Shown: positions 1 to 9,293 of the stretch, piece after piece | Layout: each line of letters starts with the position of its first letter | How positions within the stretch are numbered: position 1 is the stretch's first letter | Assembly: GCA_030695565.1 (NCBI GenBank) | Contig: JAUYRZ010000064.1 | Coordinates: 35,284-99,283, forward strand | DNA from: Archangium sp. | GTDB lineage: Bacteria > Myxococcota > Myxococcia > Myxococcales > Myxococcaceae | Reading direction: 5' to 3' | DNA length: 64,000 bases | Notes under the pieces: model-generated | Database searches by the model: none | The model's input: only the letters and a program-made list of their open reading frames with translations | What the model was told of the DNA's origin: nothing | Position numbers and translations under genes: made by a program

Positions 1-1116
1 AGGGCCACCGGTGAGCGCCACCTGCTGACCCTCGAGCGACGCGCCGACCTGCGAGGTTCCTTGCGAGGTCGTCACGGTGAGTGGAATCGCGACGCGGTGG
101 ATCGACGCAGACGCCGGTGACGTGACGGACAGCGTGGGCTGAATGCGATCGACCTTCACCGTCGTTTGAACCGTGGTCGTATTGCCCGCAGCATCCGTCA
201 CATCGACGCTGATGAGCTGATCCTGCTCGACGATCGCGGTGGTGAGCTCAGCGCTCCACCGGCCCGGCGACACTTCAGCTCCCATCACGGTGGTGCCACC
301 AAACTGAAACACCGCGCTGGCGATAGCGCTGGGTTCGACCACCGCCACGACCGCGTTGAAACGCTCGGTGATGACGTACTGGTTGAGCGTCGGCGTGACG
401 AAGGCGACTTCGGGCGCCACCCGGTCTCCGATGAACTGCACCACGTCTCGCGTCTGATTGCCGGCCGCGTCCGTGGCGAGGAGCTCGAACTCGAGCGGCG
501 TGCCATTCGCGGTCGGAGGCACGGCGATGGTCTCCACGATCTCCGCTCCTGATTGCGGCGCGGGGACGGACGCCTGGTTGATTCGCAGGGTCGAAAGAGC
601 ACCACTGCCATCGGTGGTCTCGACGGCGAGCTCGAAGGTCGCGGTGCCGATCAAGCTCCCGGCCAGCGGCCGCACCACGCGGAACGCAGGCCCCACCCGA
701 TCGATCTTCACGGCGACGTCCTTCGACACTTCAATGCGTTGGTCTTTCGCCTTCAGGGTCACGACGGCGTCCTGCGAGTCGAGCAAGGGTGCCTCGACGG
801 CGATGGCGAAGCCGAAGCCGCCATCGGGCTCGAGGGTGATCGGGGTGGCTGCTCCGGTGCCGAGCTGCCACGTGGCTGCCGTCACCCTGGCGTCATCCGT
901 GATGCGGCCGGTCAGCTCGAACGTCGGCGTGCTCACGACCCCAGACCGCGGCGTCACCACGATGACCGGCGCGAGGTCTTCCACGCACAAGAGGGTCTTG
1001 GCCTCACAGCGCTCTTCAGGGGTGCAGAAGTAGCTGCCGCATTCGCCGAGCGGCTTCGGCGGACACGCGGCCAACACCAATGACAGACACAGCCAACCCC
1101 AGATCCGAACGTGCAT
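1..1116 (-). CDS. Ig-like-domain lipoprotein, N-terminal part (runs off left edge)
   Basis: The reading frame starts at ATG 1114-1116 and stays open for 372 codons to the window edge, so the C-terminus is missing. The N-terminus is a lipoprotein signal with the lipobox LVLAAC at about residues 13-18, predicting an acylated surface or periplasmic protein. A short Cys-rich stretch follows (GECGSYFCTPEERCEAKTLLC), of the kind seen between anchor and stalk in myxobacterial lipoproteins. The rest is a series of beta-sandwich units of about 90 residues with Ig-like/Big-type phrasing (VVTPRSGVVSTPTFELTG, ATDAAGNQTRDVV, DVTDAAGNTTTVQT). No catalytic motif is visible. It is divergent from the metalloprotease gene, with only 72 bp between them. 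The start is supported by the signal peptide; the function is inferred to be surface binding or structural. Confidence 0.85.
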   Translation of the reverse strand, partial: MHVRIWGWLCLSLVLAACPPKPLGECGSYFCTPEERCEAKTLLCVEDLAPVIVVTPRSGVVSTPTFELTGRITDDARVTAATWQLGTGAATPITLEPDGGFGFAIAVEAPLLDSQDAVVTLKAKDQRIEVSKDVAVKIDRVGPAFRVVRPLAGSLIGTATFELAVETTDGSGALSTLRINQASVPAPQSGAEIVETIAVPPTANGTPLEFELLATDAAGNQTRDVVQFIGDRVAPEVAFVTPTLNQYVITERFNAVVAVVEPSAIASAVFQFGGTTVMGAEVSPGRWSAELTTAIVEQDQLISVDVTDAAGNTTTVQTTVKVDRIQPTLSVTSPASASIHRVAIPLTVTTSQGTSQVGASLEGQQVALTGGP

Positions 1117-1188
1117 GAATGCCCCCTGCGAAGCTGACCGCCACATACCCCTCGCAGTGCGCGCGGGGAATGGCGATGCTCTCCGCCC
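1117..1188. promoter_or_regulatory. Divergent intergenic region with presumed back-to-back promoters
   Basis: This 72-bp gap separates the start codons of the divergent Ig-like lipoprotein and M36-protease genes, so both promoters or at least both ribosome binding sites must lie here or inside the opposite gene. I see no convincing -35/-10 pair, sigma-54 box or operator palindrome. Confidence 0.35.
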
Positions 1189-4100
1189 ATGCTCTTTTCG
1201 CTCGTCGTCACTGGTGTGCTCGCAGCCTCCGATGCACCGCGCGAGTACGACGCGTTTCTCGAGAACACGCACGAGCGGGCGATCACCGACGGGCTGCGCC
1301 CCGAAGCCCTGGAGCTGCTCTCACGCAGCTTCGTCACCGCCGTCGAGCCGCGCCGGGGGGTGCCCACCCTGCTCTGGGCCGAACGATTTCCCGGCGCGCG
1401 CACGCTGCGCGACCAGGGCCTGACCGCACCGGAGGCCGCGCGCCAACACCTGCTCCGCTACGCCGCGGTGTACCGCCTCGCGCCTTCGCTGATCGGCCGG
1501 CTGGTGATCTCCGAGGTGCACGACCTCGGCAAAGGCGCGGTGATCGTGGGCTTCGCGCGCGCGCACGAGGGCGTGCCGCTGCTGCGTGACGAGCTCGACG
1601 TGGTGATGACCGAACGCTACGAGCTCATCGCGTTGACCGGCTCGTTGGCCACGCAGCCGCTCCCGCTGGGCGACTTCCGGCTGAGCGCCTCGACCGCCAT
1701 CGCCACCGCGGCGCAGCACCTCACGGGCACGTTCGCTTCGAGCGAGACGCTCCGCTTGCTGGCCGTGCGCGCGGGCGGCTGGTCGCTGTACGAGCGCGGC
1801 GTGTTCGTCTCTTCACCGCGCGCGCGCCGGGTGTACTTCGACGACGGCCAGACGCTGGTGCCCGCGTGGCACCTCGAAGTGGAGACGCCTTCGAAGCTGC
1901 ACGCGCTGGTGCTCAGCGCCGTCGACGGCCGGCTGCTGTGTCTTGCGGATCTCGAGTCGAGCGCCGCGCACACGTACCGGGTCTGGGCTGATCCGATCGC
2001 ACCCTTCCGCCCCCTCGACTCGCCCGCGGGTGACACCGCGTTGCCCCACCCCACCGCGCTGCCCGACACCTTCAATCCGCTCGACGCCAGCCCCGTGCTG
2101 GTGACCCTCGACAACGCAGGCCTCATGTCGAACGACCCCTGGCTGCCCGCCGGCGCGACCGAGCTCTCCGGCAACAACGTGCACGCGTACGCCGACCTCG
2201 CGGCGCCCGATGGGCTCGATGGAGGGGGCGATCTGCTCGTGGTGCCGAGCGCCGGCGCGACCTTCGATTACACGTACGATCTCTCGCAGCCCTCGGGCTT
2301 CGCTCCGTCGCAGCGTTCGGCCTCAGCGACCCACGCCTTCTTCGTCACCAACTGGCTGCACGACGCGCTCTACGATCTCGGCTTCAACGAGACCGCGCGC
2401 AACGGCCAGCAAGACAACTTCAACCGCGGGGGCCTCGGCGGTGACGCGGTGAACCTCGAAGTGCACGACTTCGCCGCGCGAAACAACGCCACCTTCCGCA
2501 CGCGCGCCGATGGAGAGCCCGGCCGTCTGCAGCTGTTCATCTTCGACGAGCCTCGCCCCAGCACCCTCACCATCACCACCACCGCGTTGGCCGATGGCGG
2601 CACCTTCCTCGGAGCACCGCCCGCAGTCACCCGCTCGCGGAGCTGGGACGTGACCGGCCCGGTGCAGACCGTCACCGATCTCGACGGCGGCTTCGGCGGC
2701 TGCGACCCGTGGATCAACCCGGCCTCGTACACCGGCGGCGTGGTGATCCTCGACGCACCGATGGACGGCTGCAGCATCGGGCGACGCTTCGACGCCGCGA
2801 AAGATGCGGGCGTGGCGGCGTTGATCCTCAATGCCACGGGCTGCTTCTCCTTCACCGAACCTTCGCTGGTCGCCGTCTGTGTCGAAGCCGACGCCGGCAC
2901 GCAGCTGCGCGAGCTGGCCGCGGGTGGAGCGACGATGAGCGCTCACCTCGAACGACCCGCGGGCGCGCGCGAGCGAGACGTGGCGCTCGACACCACCGTG
3001 GTCGCGCACGAGTACAGCCACTTCCTCACCGGCCGTCTGATCGGCGACTCGCTCGGCCTGCTCAACAGCCCCTCCCGCGCGATGGGTGAAGGCTGGAGCG
3101 ACTTCGTTTCGTTGTGGCTCTCGATCCGCGACGCGGAGACCGGCCGGGGCGGTAACGACCTCTGGCAAGGCACCTTCGCCATCGGCGGCTGGAGCGTGGG
3201 CGGCCCCAACTGGGACGGCGCTTCGCGGCCCGCGCACTACTTCGGCTTCCGCCGCTATCCGTACTCCACCGATCGCACGAAGAACCCGCTCACCTTCAAG
3301 CACGTGGGCACCAACGTGCCGCTGCCGACGACCGCTGCGCGCGACTTCGGCGGCGGGCCCGACAACGCGCAGGTGCACAACGCCGGTGAAGTGTGGGCGA
3401 GCATGTTGTGGGACGCGCAGGTCAAGCTGCTGCGTAAACCCGGCGTGACCACCGAAGCCGCGCGCCTGGCCATGGGCCGCTACCTGCTCGCGGCCCTCAA
3501 GGCGACGCCCATGCTGCCCACCTTCATCGAAGCGCGTGACGCGCTGCTCGCGGTGGTGGCGGCGGAGAGCCCCACCGTCGACTTCCCTCTCTTTCAGGAG
3601 GCGTTCGCCCAACGGGGCCTGGGCGTGCTCGCGCAGTCGTCGGATCGCCGCTCCATCACCAACACCCCGCTGGCCGAAGACTTCACCGGCCCCGGCGGCA
3701 ACTACCGGCTGGTGTCCGTCGCGCTCGATGACACCGACGACGACTGCGACTCCGATGGTCAGCTCGACTCGAACGAGACCGGCACCGTCACGGTGAAGTT
3801 GATGAACGTGGGCACACGGCGGTTGAGCCGCTCGACGTTGCGGCTCAACAGCAGCAACCCGTCCCTGCAGGTCTCACCGTCACCGGTGATGGTGCCCGCG
3901 ACCGAACCCTTCACGGTGGCCACGGTGACCGTGCCGACTTCGCTCGGCGTGACGGCCGGCTTCCAGTCTTCGGTGGTCTCGCTGGTGGTTCAGGATCCCG
4001 ACATCTCGCTGCTGCAAGGCCGCTTCGAGGCCAGCGCCACGGTGCGGCTCAACGTGGATCTGCTGCCTTCGATGAAGGAGACCTTCGAGAACGACGCGCC

Positions 4101-5313
4101 GGGGTGGACCTTCGACGGCGACGGCAACTTCCCCTGGGAGCAGCTCTGGTTCGTGCGCTCCCTCAACACGGTCTCGCACGTGCTCACCGGCCGGGGCATG
4201 GATGGTTCGGGGGAGAGCACCGCCACCACGCCTCCGCTCGCCGTGGGCGCGGGACCGTTCACGGTCACCTTCACGCAGACGTACCTGTTCGAGACCAGCG
4301 TCCTCTTCCAGCACTTCGACGGCGGCCGGCTGGAGGTCTCGACGGACGGCGTGAACTTCAGCCCGGTGCCCGGCTCGGCGCTCACGCCGGCGTATCCCAT
4401 CACCCTCGACGCGACGACCAACAACCCGCTCGCAGGCCAGCAGGCGTTCGGCGGCTCGCAGTCTTCCGTGCAGACCGTCACCGTCGACTTCGGCACGCAG
4501 TACGCCAACCGCACCGTATGGCTGCGCTGGCGCATCGGCACCGATGACGCGAGCGGCACCTCGGGCTGGAGCATCGACGACGTGCAGGCCAACGGGCTCA
4601 CCACCGAGCCGTTCGTCGACGCCGTGCCTCACCGGAACAGGTGCACCAACCACCTGCCCATCGTCTCCGGCACCACCAGCATCACCGTGAACGAGCGCAC
4701 TCCGGTGACGCTGCTGCCCGGCACCCTGAGCGATCGTGATCTCGACGCGCTCACCGTCACCTGGTCGCAGACCTCGGGCACCTCGGTCGAGCTGCTCGAC
4801 GACACCTTCACCTCACCCGAAGTGGGCGCGGCGGGCGAGACGCTGGGTTTCCGCGTCACGGTCGACGACGGCAAGGGCGGCATGGACACCGACGACATGA
4901 CGGTCACCGTGCGCAACGTGAACCGAAGGCCCGAGGTGATGGCGGGCGGTTCCACCACGGTGGGCTCGGGTCAGACGGCCACCCTCGAGGCGACCGGCAC
5001 CGATGCCGATGGAGATCCACTCACCTACCTCTGGCAGCAGCAGGGCGACGCGACGGTCACGCTGGGCGAGGCCACCGCGGCCCAGACCACCTTCGTCGCT
5101 CCCGAGGTGAAGGTGCCCGAGCTCATCTCGTTCCGGGTGATCGCCCTCGACGCGGACACCGCCAGCGAGCCCGCCTTCATCGCCATCACCATCACCCCGA
5201 AGCCCAGCTCCTGCGGCTGCACCACGCTGGAGCCGTTGTTGGCCTTCGGGGTGCTGCTCTTCCTGCGCCGACGACGCGTGGGGGCCTCGCCCCGGAAGGA
5301 CGGGCAGTGCTAG
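1189..5313 (+). CDS. Secreted M36 (fungalysin-type) zinc metalloprotease with MYXO-CTERM tail
   Basis: A 1374-residue exported protease. After a short signal peptide (MLFSLVVTGVLAASD) comes a propeptide-like region to about residue 240. The catalytic region carries the zinc motif HEYSH at residues 607-611, the third-ligand motif GEGWSDF starting at 633, and GEVWASMLWD further on, as in family M36. A protease-associated (PA) type insertion sits at roughly 495-555 (VVILDAPMDGC ... ALILNATGC). Downstream are a CARDB-like beta domain (~845-950), a MAM/immune-inhibitor-A-like domain ending in GWSIDDVQ (~960-1145) and two Ig/cadherin-like repeats (~1155-1335). The C-terminus is a MYXO-CTERM-like tail: CGC, a hydrophobic helix, then RRRRV. 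By family knowledge it hydrolyses proteins outside the cell; surface sorting through the tail is inferred. Confidence 0.93.
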   Translation: MLFSLVVTGVLAASDAPREYDAFLENTHERAITDGLRPEALELLSRSFVTAVEPRRGVPTLLWAERFPGARTLRDQGLTAPEAARQHLLRYAAVYRLAPSLIGRLVISEVHDLGKGAVIVGFARAHEGVPLLRDELDVVMTERYELIALTGSLATQPLPLGDFRLSASTAIATAAQHLTGTFASSETLRLLAVRAGGWSLYERGVFVSSPRARRVYFDDGQTLVPAWHLEVETPSKLHALVLSAVDGRLLCLADLESSAAHTYRVWADPIAPFRPLDSPAGDTALPHPTALPDTFNPLDASPVLVTLDNAGLMSNDPWLPAGATELSGNNVHAYADLAAPDGLDGGGDLLVVPSAGATFDYTYDLSQPSGFAPSQRSASATHAFFVTNWLHDALYDLGFNETARNGQQDNFNRGGLGGDAVNLEVHDFAARNNATFRTRADGEPGRLQLFIFDEPRPSTLTITTTALADGGTFLGAPPAVTRSRSWDVTGPVQTVTDLDGGFGGCDPWINPASYTGGVVILDAPMDGCSIGRRFDAAKDAGVAALILNATGCFSFTEPSLVAVCVEADAGTQLRELAAGGATMSAHLERPAGARERDVALDTTVVAHEYSHFLTGRLIGDSLGLLNSPSRAMGEGWSDFVSLWLSIRDAETGRGGNDLWQGTFAIGGWSVGGPNWDGASRPAHYFGFRRYPYSTDRTKNPLTFKHVGTNVPLPTTAARDFGGGPDNAQVHNAGEVWASMLWDAQVKLLRKPGVTTEAARLAMGRYLLAALKATPMLPTFIEARDALLAVVAAESPTVDFPLFQEAFAQRGLGVLAQSSDRRSITNTPLAEDFTGPGGNYRLVSVALDDTDDDCDSDGQLDSNETGTVTVKLMNVGTRRLSRSTLRLNSSNPSLQVSPSPVMVPATEPFTVATVTVPTSLGVTAGFQSSVVSLVVQDPDISLLQGRFEASATVRLNVDLLPSMKETFENDAPGWTFDGDGNFPWEQLWFVRSLNTVSHVLTGRGMDGSGESTATTPPLAVGAGPFTVTFTQTYLFETSVLFQHFDGGRLEVSTDGVNFSPVPGSALTPAYPITLDATTNNPLAGQQAFGGSQSSVQTVTVDFGTQYANRTVWLRWRIGTDDASGTSGWSIDDVQANGLTTEPFVDAVPHRNRCTNHLPIVSGTTSITVNERTPVTLLPGTLSDRDLDALTVTWSQTSGTSVELLDDTFTSPEVGAAGETLGFRVTVDDGKGGMDTDDMTVTVRNVNRRPEVMAGGSTTVGSGQTATLEATGTDADGDPLTYLWQQQGDATVTLGEATAAQTTFVAPEVKVPELISFRVIALDADTASEPAFIAITITPKPSSCGCTTLEPLLAFGVLLFLRRRRVGASPRKDGQC

Positions 5314-5323
5314 GTCTGGGCCC

Positions 5324-6571
5324 ATGTCCCGAACCCTCACCCTGATCTCACTGTCCGCGCTGCTGGGCGCGTGCGGAATGAACCCGGCTGGAGAAGTCGA
5401 TGGCGGCGCTGGCGGGGGCACCGCGACCGGCGGAGGCACTGCCGCGATGGGTGGTGGTTCGGCGACGGGCGGCGGCACCGCGACGGGTGGCGGTTCGGCG
5501 ACCGGTGGCGGCACCTCGACGGGTGGCGGCACCTCGACGGGTGGCGGTCCGGCGACGGGTGGCGGCTCGGCGACGGGTGGCGGCTCGGCGACGGGTGGCG
5601 GTTCGGCGACCGGTGGCGGCTCGGCGACCGGTGGCGGTTCGGCGACGGGTGGCGGCAGCGCGACGGACGGCGGCACGGCGACCGGTGGCGGCAGCGCGAC
5701 GGCCGACGCAGGCACCGTGGTGCGTTTCGTGGCGATCGGCGACACCGGCAAAGGCAATCCAGATCAGTCTCTGGTCGGCGCCTCCATCGGCACCGTCTGC
5801 GCGGCCCAGGGCTGCGACTTCGTGGTGCTGCTGGGCGACAACTTCTATCCGAGCGGCGTCACCTCCACGACCGACTCGCAGTGGCAGACGGCCTTCGTCG
5901 CTCCCTACGCCACGGTGAACGCGCCCTTCTACGTGGCCCTGGGCAATCACGACTACGGCGGGGAGGGCCTCGGCTACGACTTCGCCAGGGGGCAGAACGA
6001 GATCGACTACTCCGCGGTGAACCCCAAGTGGCGCCTGCCCGCTTTCCACTACAAGTGGGCCATTAGCAACGTGGAGTTCTTCGTCGCCGACACCAACCGC
6101 TCGATGTTCGCCGCCGACAGCACCATGCGCTCCGACTTCGACACCTGGATTCCCGGCTCGAGCGCCTTGTGGAAGATCGTCTTCGCGCACCACCCCTACA
6201 AGTCGAACGGCAAACACGGCAACGCGGGCAGCTACGACGGGGTTCCGTTCATCCCGCTGGTCAATGGCGCGAACGTGAAGTCATTCGTCGAGGCGCGGGT
6301 GTGCGGGCGCGCTGACTTCTACATCACGGGCCACGACCACAATAATCAGTGGATGCAGGACACCTGCTCGCGCTCCGGCTCCACGCTGCAGACCCAGCTG
6401 ATCGTCTCGGGAGGCGCCGCGTCGACCACCCCGCTCGAGGGCAACAACCCCACGTATTACGAGAGCGACGAGCTGGGTTTTACGTACATCGTGATCAACG
6501 GCCGCAGCTTCACGGCCAGCTTCTACGATGCCCAGGGCGTTCAGCGGTTCACGCGCACCGTCACGAAGTGA
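5324..6571 (+). CDS. Lipoprotein metallophosphoesterase (purple acid phosphatase-like) on a repeat linker
   Basis: A 415-residue lipoprotein with lipobox LLGAC near residue 16. Residues ~25-128 are a low-complexity linker of hexapeptides such as GGGSAT. The calcineurin-like metallophosphoesterase domain follows with all the usual metal ligands: GDTGKGN (D140), LLGDNFY, GNHDYGG (N208, H209) and GHDHNN (H337, H339). The spacing and the GDNFYPSG wording resemble tartrate-resistant acid phosphatases. The likely role is release of phosphate from organic esters at the cell surface, with the linker holding the enzyme off the membrane. It starts 10 bp after the protease stop, so the two are probably co-transcribed. 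The substrate cannot be told from sequence. Confidence 0.92.
   Translation: MSRTLTLISLSALLGACGMNPAGEVDGGAGGGTATGGGTAAMGGGSATGGGTATGGGSATGGGTSTGGGTSTGGGPATGGGSATGGGSATGGGSATGGGSATGGGSATGGGSATDGGTATGGGSATADAGTVVRFVAIGDTGKGNPDQSLVGASIGTVCAAQGCDFVVLLGDNFYPSGVTSTTDSQWQTAFVAPYATVNAPFYVALGNHDYGGEGLGYDFARGQNEIDYSAVNPKWRLPAFHYKWAISNVEFFVADTNRSMFAADSTMRSDFDTWIPGSSALWKIVFAHHPYKSNGKHGNAGSYDGVPFIPLVNGANVKSFVEARVCGRADFYITGHDHNNQWMQDTCSRSGSTLQTQLIVSGGAASTTPLEGNNPTYYESDELGFTYIVINGRSFTASFYDAQGVQRFTRTVTK
5425..5706 (+). repeat. 18-bp tandem repeat encoding GGG(S/T)AT linker
   Basis: About 15-17 imperfect copies of an 18-bp unit of the type GGTGGCGGNNCGGCGACG, in frame, encode the Gly/Ser/Thr/Ala linker of the metallophosphoesterase. 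Units differ mainly at the S/T/P codon. Slippage at such an array should change linker length without breaking the frame. Confidence 0.9.
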
Positions 6572-6619
6572 CGGACGACGCTTCATGAGGAAAGCAATGA
6601 TCGGTGTTACGGCAGGTCA

Positions 6620-6943
6620 ATGCCCATCAACACCCGTCCGCTGAAGTTGTTGGTGATCGTCGCTGAAGCGGTGCTGCGTGATCGACTCGTCGCTGAGTTG
6701 AAGACCCTCGGCGTTCCGGGCTGCACCCTGACCCCGGCCATGAGCTGGGCCCTCGAGGGCCTCGGCTCAGGTGAGTTCGAAGGGCCTTCGGTGCGCATGG
6801 AGGTGGTCGCTTCCGTCGAGGCGGTCGACTCCATTCTCCTCGCGCTGTCGGAGAAGTACTTCGCCACCTGGTCCATCATGGCGTGGGTGACCGACGTGCA
6901 GGTGGTGCGGCCTGAAAAGTACGCAGTGACGCTGGGCAGGTAG
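6620..6943 (+). CDS. PII-like (GlnB/CutA fold) signalling protein
   Basis: A 107-residue soluble protein. The opening KLLVIVAEAVLRDRLVAELKTLG, the mid-section EGPSVRMEVVASVEAVDSILLALSEKYF and the end AWVTDVQVVRPEKY match the pattern of the PII-like family, close to SbtB-type and stand-alone PII-like proteins rather than classical GlnB: the uridylylated T-loop tyrosine region is not evident. By family it would form a trimer that binds nucleotides and controls a partner protein. No amt, sbtA or glutamine synthetase gene is nearby; the adjacent gene is a PAS sensor kinase starting 23 bp after the stop, so co-transcription with it is likely. Family assignment is fairly sure; the ligand and partner are unknown. 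Confidence 0.72.
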   Translation: MPINTRPLKLLVIVAEAVLRDRLVAELKTLGVPGCTLTPAMSWALEGLGSGEFEGPSVRMEVVASVEAVDSILLALSEKYFATWSIMAWVTDVQVVRPEKYAVTLGR

Positions 6944-6966
6944 GCTGACGGCCTGACAGCACCGCG

Positions 6967-8502
6967 ATGGGGGGACACGCCTTGCTTTCTGAATCCGGGC
7001 CGCAGGGAAAGAACGAAGAGCGCTTTCGCCTCGCGGCGGCCGCAGCGCAGTCCATGGTCTACGACCTCGAGGTCCAGACCTTGCGCGTGCTCGAGATGGC
7101 GGGCGTGCAAGAGCTGCTGGGTCACGCGCCCGGCGAAGTCGAGCGGACGCTCCAGTGGTGGGATGAACAGATCTTTCCCGAAGATCTCGCCCGCTGCCGG
7201 GCGTCCTTCGAAAAGCTTCAAGCAGGAGTCGAAGACTCGCAGGTGCTGCGCTACCGCGTTCGCCATCGCGATGGGCATCTGCTCTGGGTCGAAGATCGAA
7301 GCACCGCGCTGCGAGACGGCACCGGGCGGCTGGTTCGGGTGGTGGGCAGCCTGGTGAGCATCGACGCTCAGGTGAAAGCCGAAGAGGCCTTGAAGAGTGA
7401 ACACGAACTCTTTCGGGCCAGCACCCGGCGCTTCGAACTCGCCCTGGAGAGCTCCCGCGTCGTCGTCTTCAACCAGGATCTCGAGCTGCGCTACACGTGG
7501 ATCCACAACCCCGCGCTGGGGTTCCAGGTCTCGGAGGTCCTCGGCAAACAGGATCGCGACCTCTTCGAGCGTCGCGCCGACGCCGAGATGATCGAGGCGC
7601 TCAAGCGAGAGGTGATTCGAAGCGGCACTGGCTGCCGCCGCGAGGTGACGGTCTTTGCGAACGGTGCAGAACGCCGTTACGACCTGCGCGTCGAGCCGCT
7701 GCTCGATGAAGCGACGGCCATCACCGGAGTCACCTGCACGGCGATCGACGTCACGGATCAACGGGCGGTGGAGGAGGCCTTGCGCGCGGCGCTTCAGAAG
7801 GCCGAGGCCGCCGTGCAGGCCCGCGATGAGATCATGGCGCTCGTCTCGCACGACCTGAAGAGCCCGCTCGCTTCGCTGATGATGGGGGTCGAGGTCATCC
7901 GCGGTCACCTGCAGCTGAGCGCTGAGCTGGTGCACTCCGACCTCCAGCGGATGTCGCGGCAGATCTCGGTCTTGGACAGGTTGATCGACGAGCTGCTCGA
8001 CGTGGCGCGCGTGCGGGGTGGGCAGGCGCTGGAGTTGGAGCGCACCCGCACCAACCTCGTGGCCGTGGTGCGAATGCTGGTGGAAGAGCACGCACAGATC
8101 TTCCCCTACCATCGGTTCGAGGTGACGGCGCCCGAAGTGCTCGAGGGTTGGTGGGACGCCCAGCGGCTGGCGCGCGTCATCACCAATCTGCTGAGCAACG
8201 CCACCAAGTACAGCCCGCGCGGGGGCCTCGTTCACCTCACGCTCGAGCAGCGCCCGGGGCCCTCGGGGCCGGTGGCCCTTCTCCAGGTCAGCGATGAAGG
8301 CATCGGCGTTCCCCTGGCAGATCGACCCCGCATCTTCGATTGGTATGCACGGGGGGCCAACGTCGCCCATGGCCTGATTCGAGGCCTGGGCATCGGCCTC
8401 GCAGGGGCGCGCCAGATCGTTCAGCAGCACGGCGGCGCGATCTCCGTCGAGAGCGAAGAGGGCAAAGGCTCGGTCTTCGTGGTCGAGCTGCCGCTGCGCT
8501 GA
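6967..8502 (+). CDS. PAS-domain sensor histidine kinase (soluble)
   Basis: A 511-residue cytoplasmic kinase with no membrane helix. Two PAS domains (roughly residues 20-140, with a PAC-like end VEDRSTALRDGTGRLVRVVG, and 150-265) are followed by a HisKA dimerisation domain with the H-box SHDLKSPL, phospho-acceptor His295, and a HATPase_c domain with N-box NLLSNATKYS, G1 DEGIGVP and G2 GLGIGLAGARQI. There is no receiver domain and no adjacent response regulator, so it is an orphan kinase. It lies just downstream of the PII-like gene. The input signal is not predictable. The ATG start gives a short lead before the first PAS domain. Confidence 0.9.
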   Translation: MGGHALLSESGPQGKNEERFRLAAAAAQSMVYDLEVQTLRVLEMAGVQELLGHAPGEVERTLQWWDEQIFPEDLARCRASFEKLQAGVEDSQVLRYRVRHRDGHLLWVEDRSTALRDGTGRLVRVVGSLVSIDAQVKAEEALKSEHELFRASTRRFELALESSRVVVFNQDLELRYTWIHNPALGFQVSEVLGKQDRDLFERRADAEMIEALKREVIRSGTGCRREVTVFANGAERRYDLRVEPLLDEATAITGVTCTAIDVTDQRAVEEALRAALQKAEAAVQARDEIMALVSHDLKSPLASLMMGVEVIRGHLQLSAELVHSDLQRMSRQISVLDRLIDELLDVARVRGGQALELERTRTNLVAVVRMLVEEHAQIFPYHRFEVTAPEVLEGWWDAQRLARVITNLLSNATKYSPRGGLVHLTLEQRPGPSGPVALLQVSDEGIGVPLADRPRIFDWYARGANVAHGLIRGLGIGLAGARQIVQQHGGAISVESEEGKGSVFVVELPLR

Positions 8503-8622
8503 GGTGGCCTTCACTTCGTCTCGAAGTCGCCCGCCACCGCAGGTGGGTGTGGGTGGAATCCCCTCAAACGTGCGGGGGCGGTGTCGATCTACCGGCGCGT
8601 TGGGGTTAGCCTCTGTCTCGTC

Positions 8623-9285
8623 ATGCCGAACGACCCGGACGATCCGTACGACGACGATCAGCCACAGGCGCCCCAGGACCTCTTCCCGTTCGACGAGATG
8701 TCTACGGGTGTGACCTCGTCGCTCCTGCGTCGCGCCAACGTGATCACCGGTGCGCCGCAAACCCAGTTGGCCCAGCCCGACCCCGCGCTCAAACCGATGA
8801 CCGGCGCGCAGCTGGCCTTTCGCCCTTCTGCCCCGCCCCGCCCGGCCGCCCAGAAACCGGCCACCGGCACCCAGCCTGCCGCCAAACCCGGCACCGGAGC
8901 GCACGCGGCCTTCAAGCCCACCACCGGCGTGCAGCCCGCCTTCACGCCCACCACCGGCGTGCAGCCCGCCTTCACGCCCACCAGCGGCACGCACCCCGCC
9001 GTCAAACGCAGCGGCACGGGAACCAACACCTTCGCCGCCTTCAAGCCGTCGGTCGACCCCATGCCGCGCGACGAAGCAGAAGAGCCGCCGGTGTTCGACC
9101 CGGAGCGGTTGCAGGCGCAGATTCGCGCGATGTCGATGACCGACTCTGCGCTGGGCCGCTCGGTGAAGTCGCAGAAACCCAACAAGGCGCCCAGCAGCTC
9201 GGCCGACGACACCTTCGTGAAGACGAAGATGAAGCAGGCCGAAGCGAAGGTGCCTGACTTCGATCTCGACGAAGACCTGGGCTGA
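8623..9285 (+). CDS. Hypothetical Pro/Ala/Thr-rich repeat protein
   Basis: I do not recognise this protein. A GTG at 8581 is in frame, but the ATG at 8623 starts a sensible acidic N-terminus (MPNDPDDPYDDDQPQ) and is preferred, giving 220 residues. The middle is low complexity, with decapeptide-like repeats of the type TTGVQPAFTP coming from a 30-bp tandem repeat. The C-terminal 60 residues are charged and helix-like (ERLQAQIRAMSMTDSALG, KMKQAEAKVPDFDLDEDLG). There is no signal peptide, so it is probably cytoplasmic. It ends 8 bp before the phosphopantetheinyl transferase start, so the two may be co-transcribed. Confidence 0.7.
   Translation: MPNDPDDPYDDDQPQAPQDLFPFDEMSTGVTSSLLRRANVITGAPQTQLAQPDPALKPMTGAQLAFRPSAPPRPAAQKPATGTQPAAKPGTGAHAAFKPTTGVQPAFTPTTGVQPAFTPTSGTHPAVKRSGTGTNTFAAFKPSVDPMPRDEAEEPPVFDPERLQAQIRAMSMTDSALGRSVKSQKPNKAPSSSADDTFVKTKMKQAEAKVPDFDLDEDLG
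8911..9000 (+). repeat. 30-bp tandem repeat, three units
   Basis: Three 30-bp units at 8911, 8941 and 8971 encode F(K/T)PTTGVQPA-type decapeptides. The first two differ at one position; the third is more diverged. They lie inside the Pro/Ala/Thr-rich gene and keep its frame. Confidence 0.85.
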
Positions 9286-9293
9286 CCCAGATC

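Noticed and set aside
5425..5706. Possible CRISPR-like array in the metallophosphoesterase gene
   Set aside because: Units are contiguous 18-mers with no unique spacers and keep a reading frame.
6607..8994. A long open frame on the minus strand opposite the PAS kinase
   Set aside because: It is antisense to a kinase with complete motifs, has no recognisable domain and is rich in Arg/His/Gly as expected from complementing GC-biased codons.
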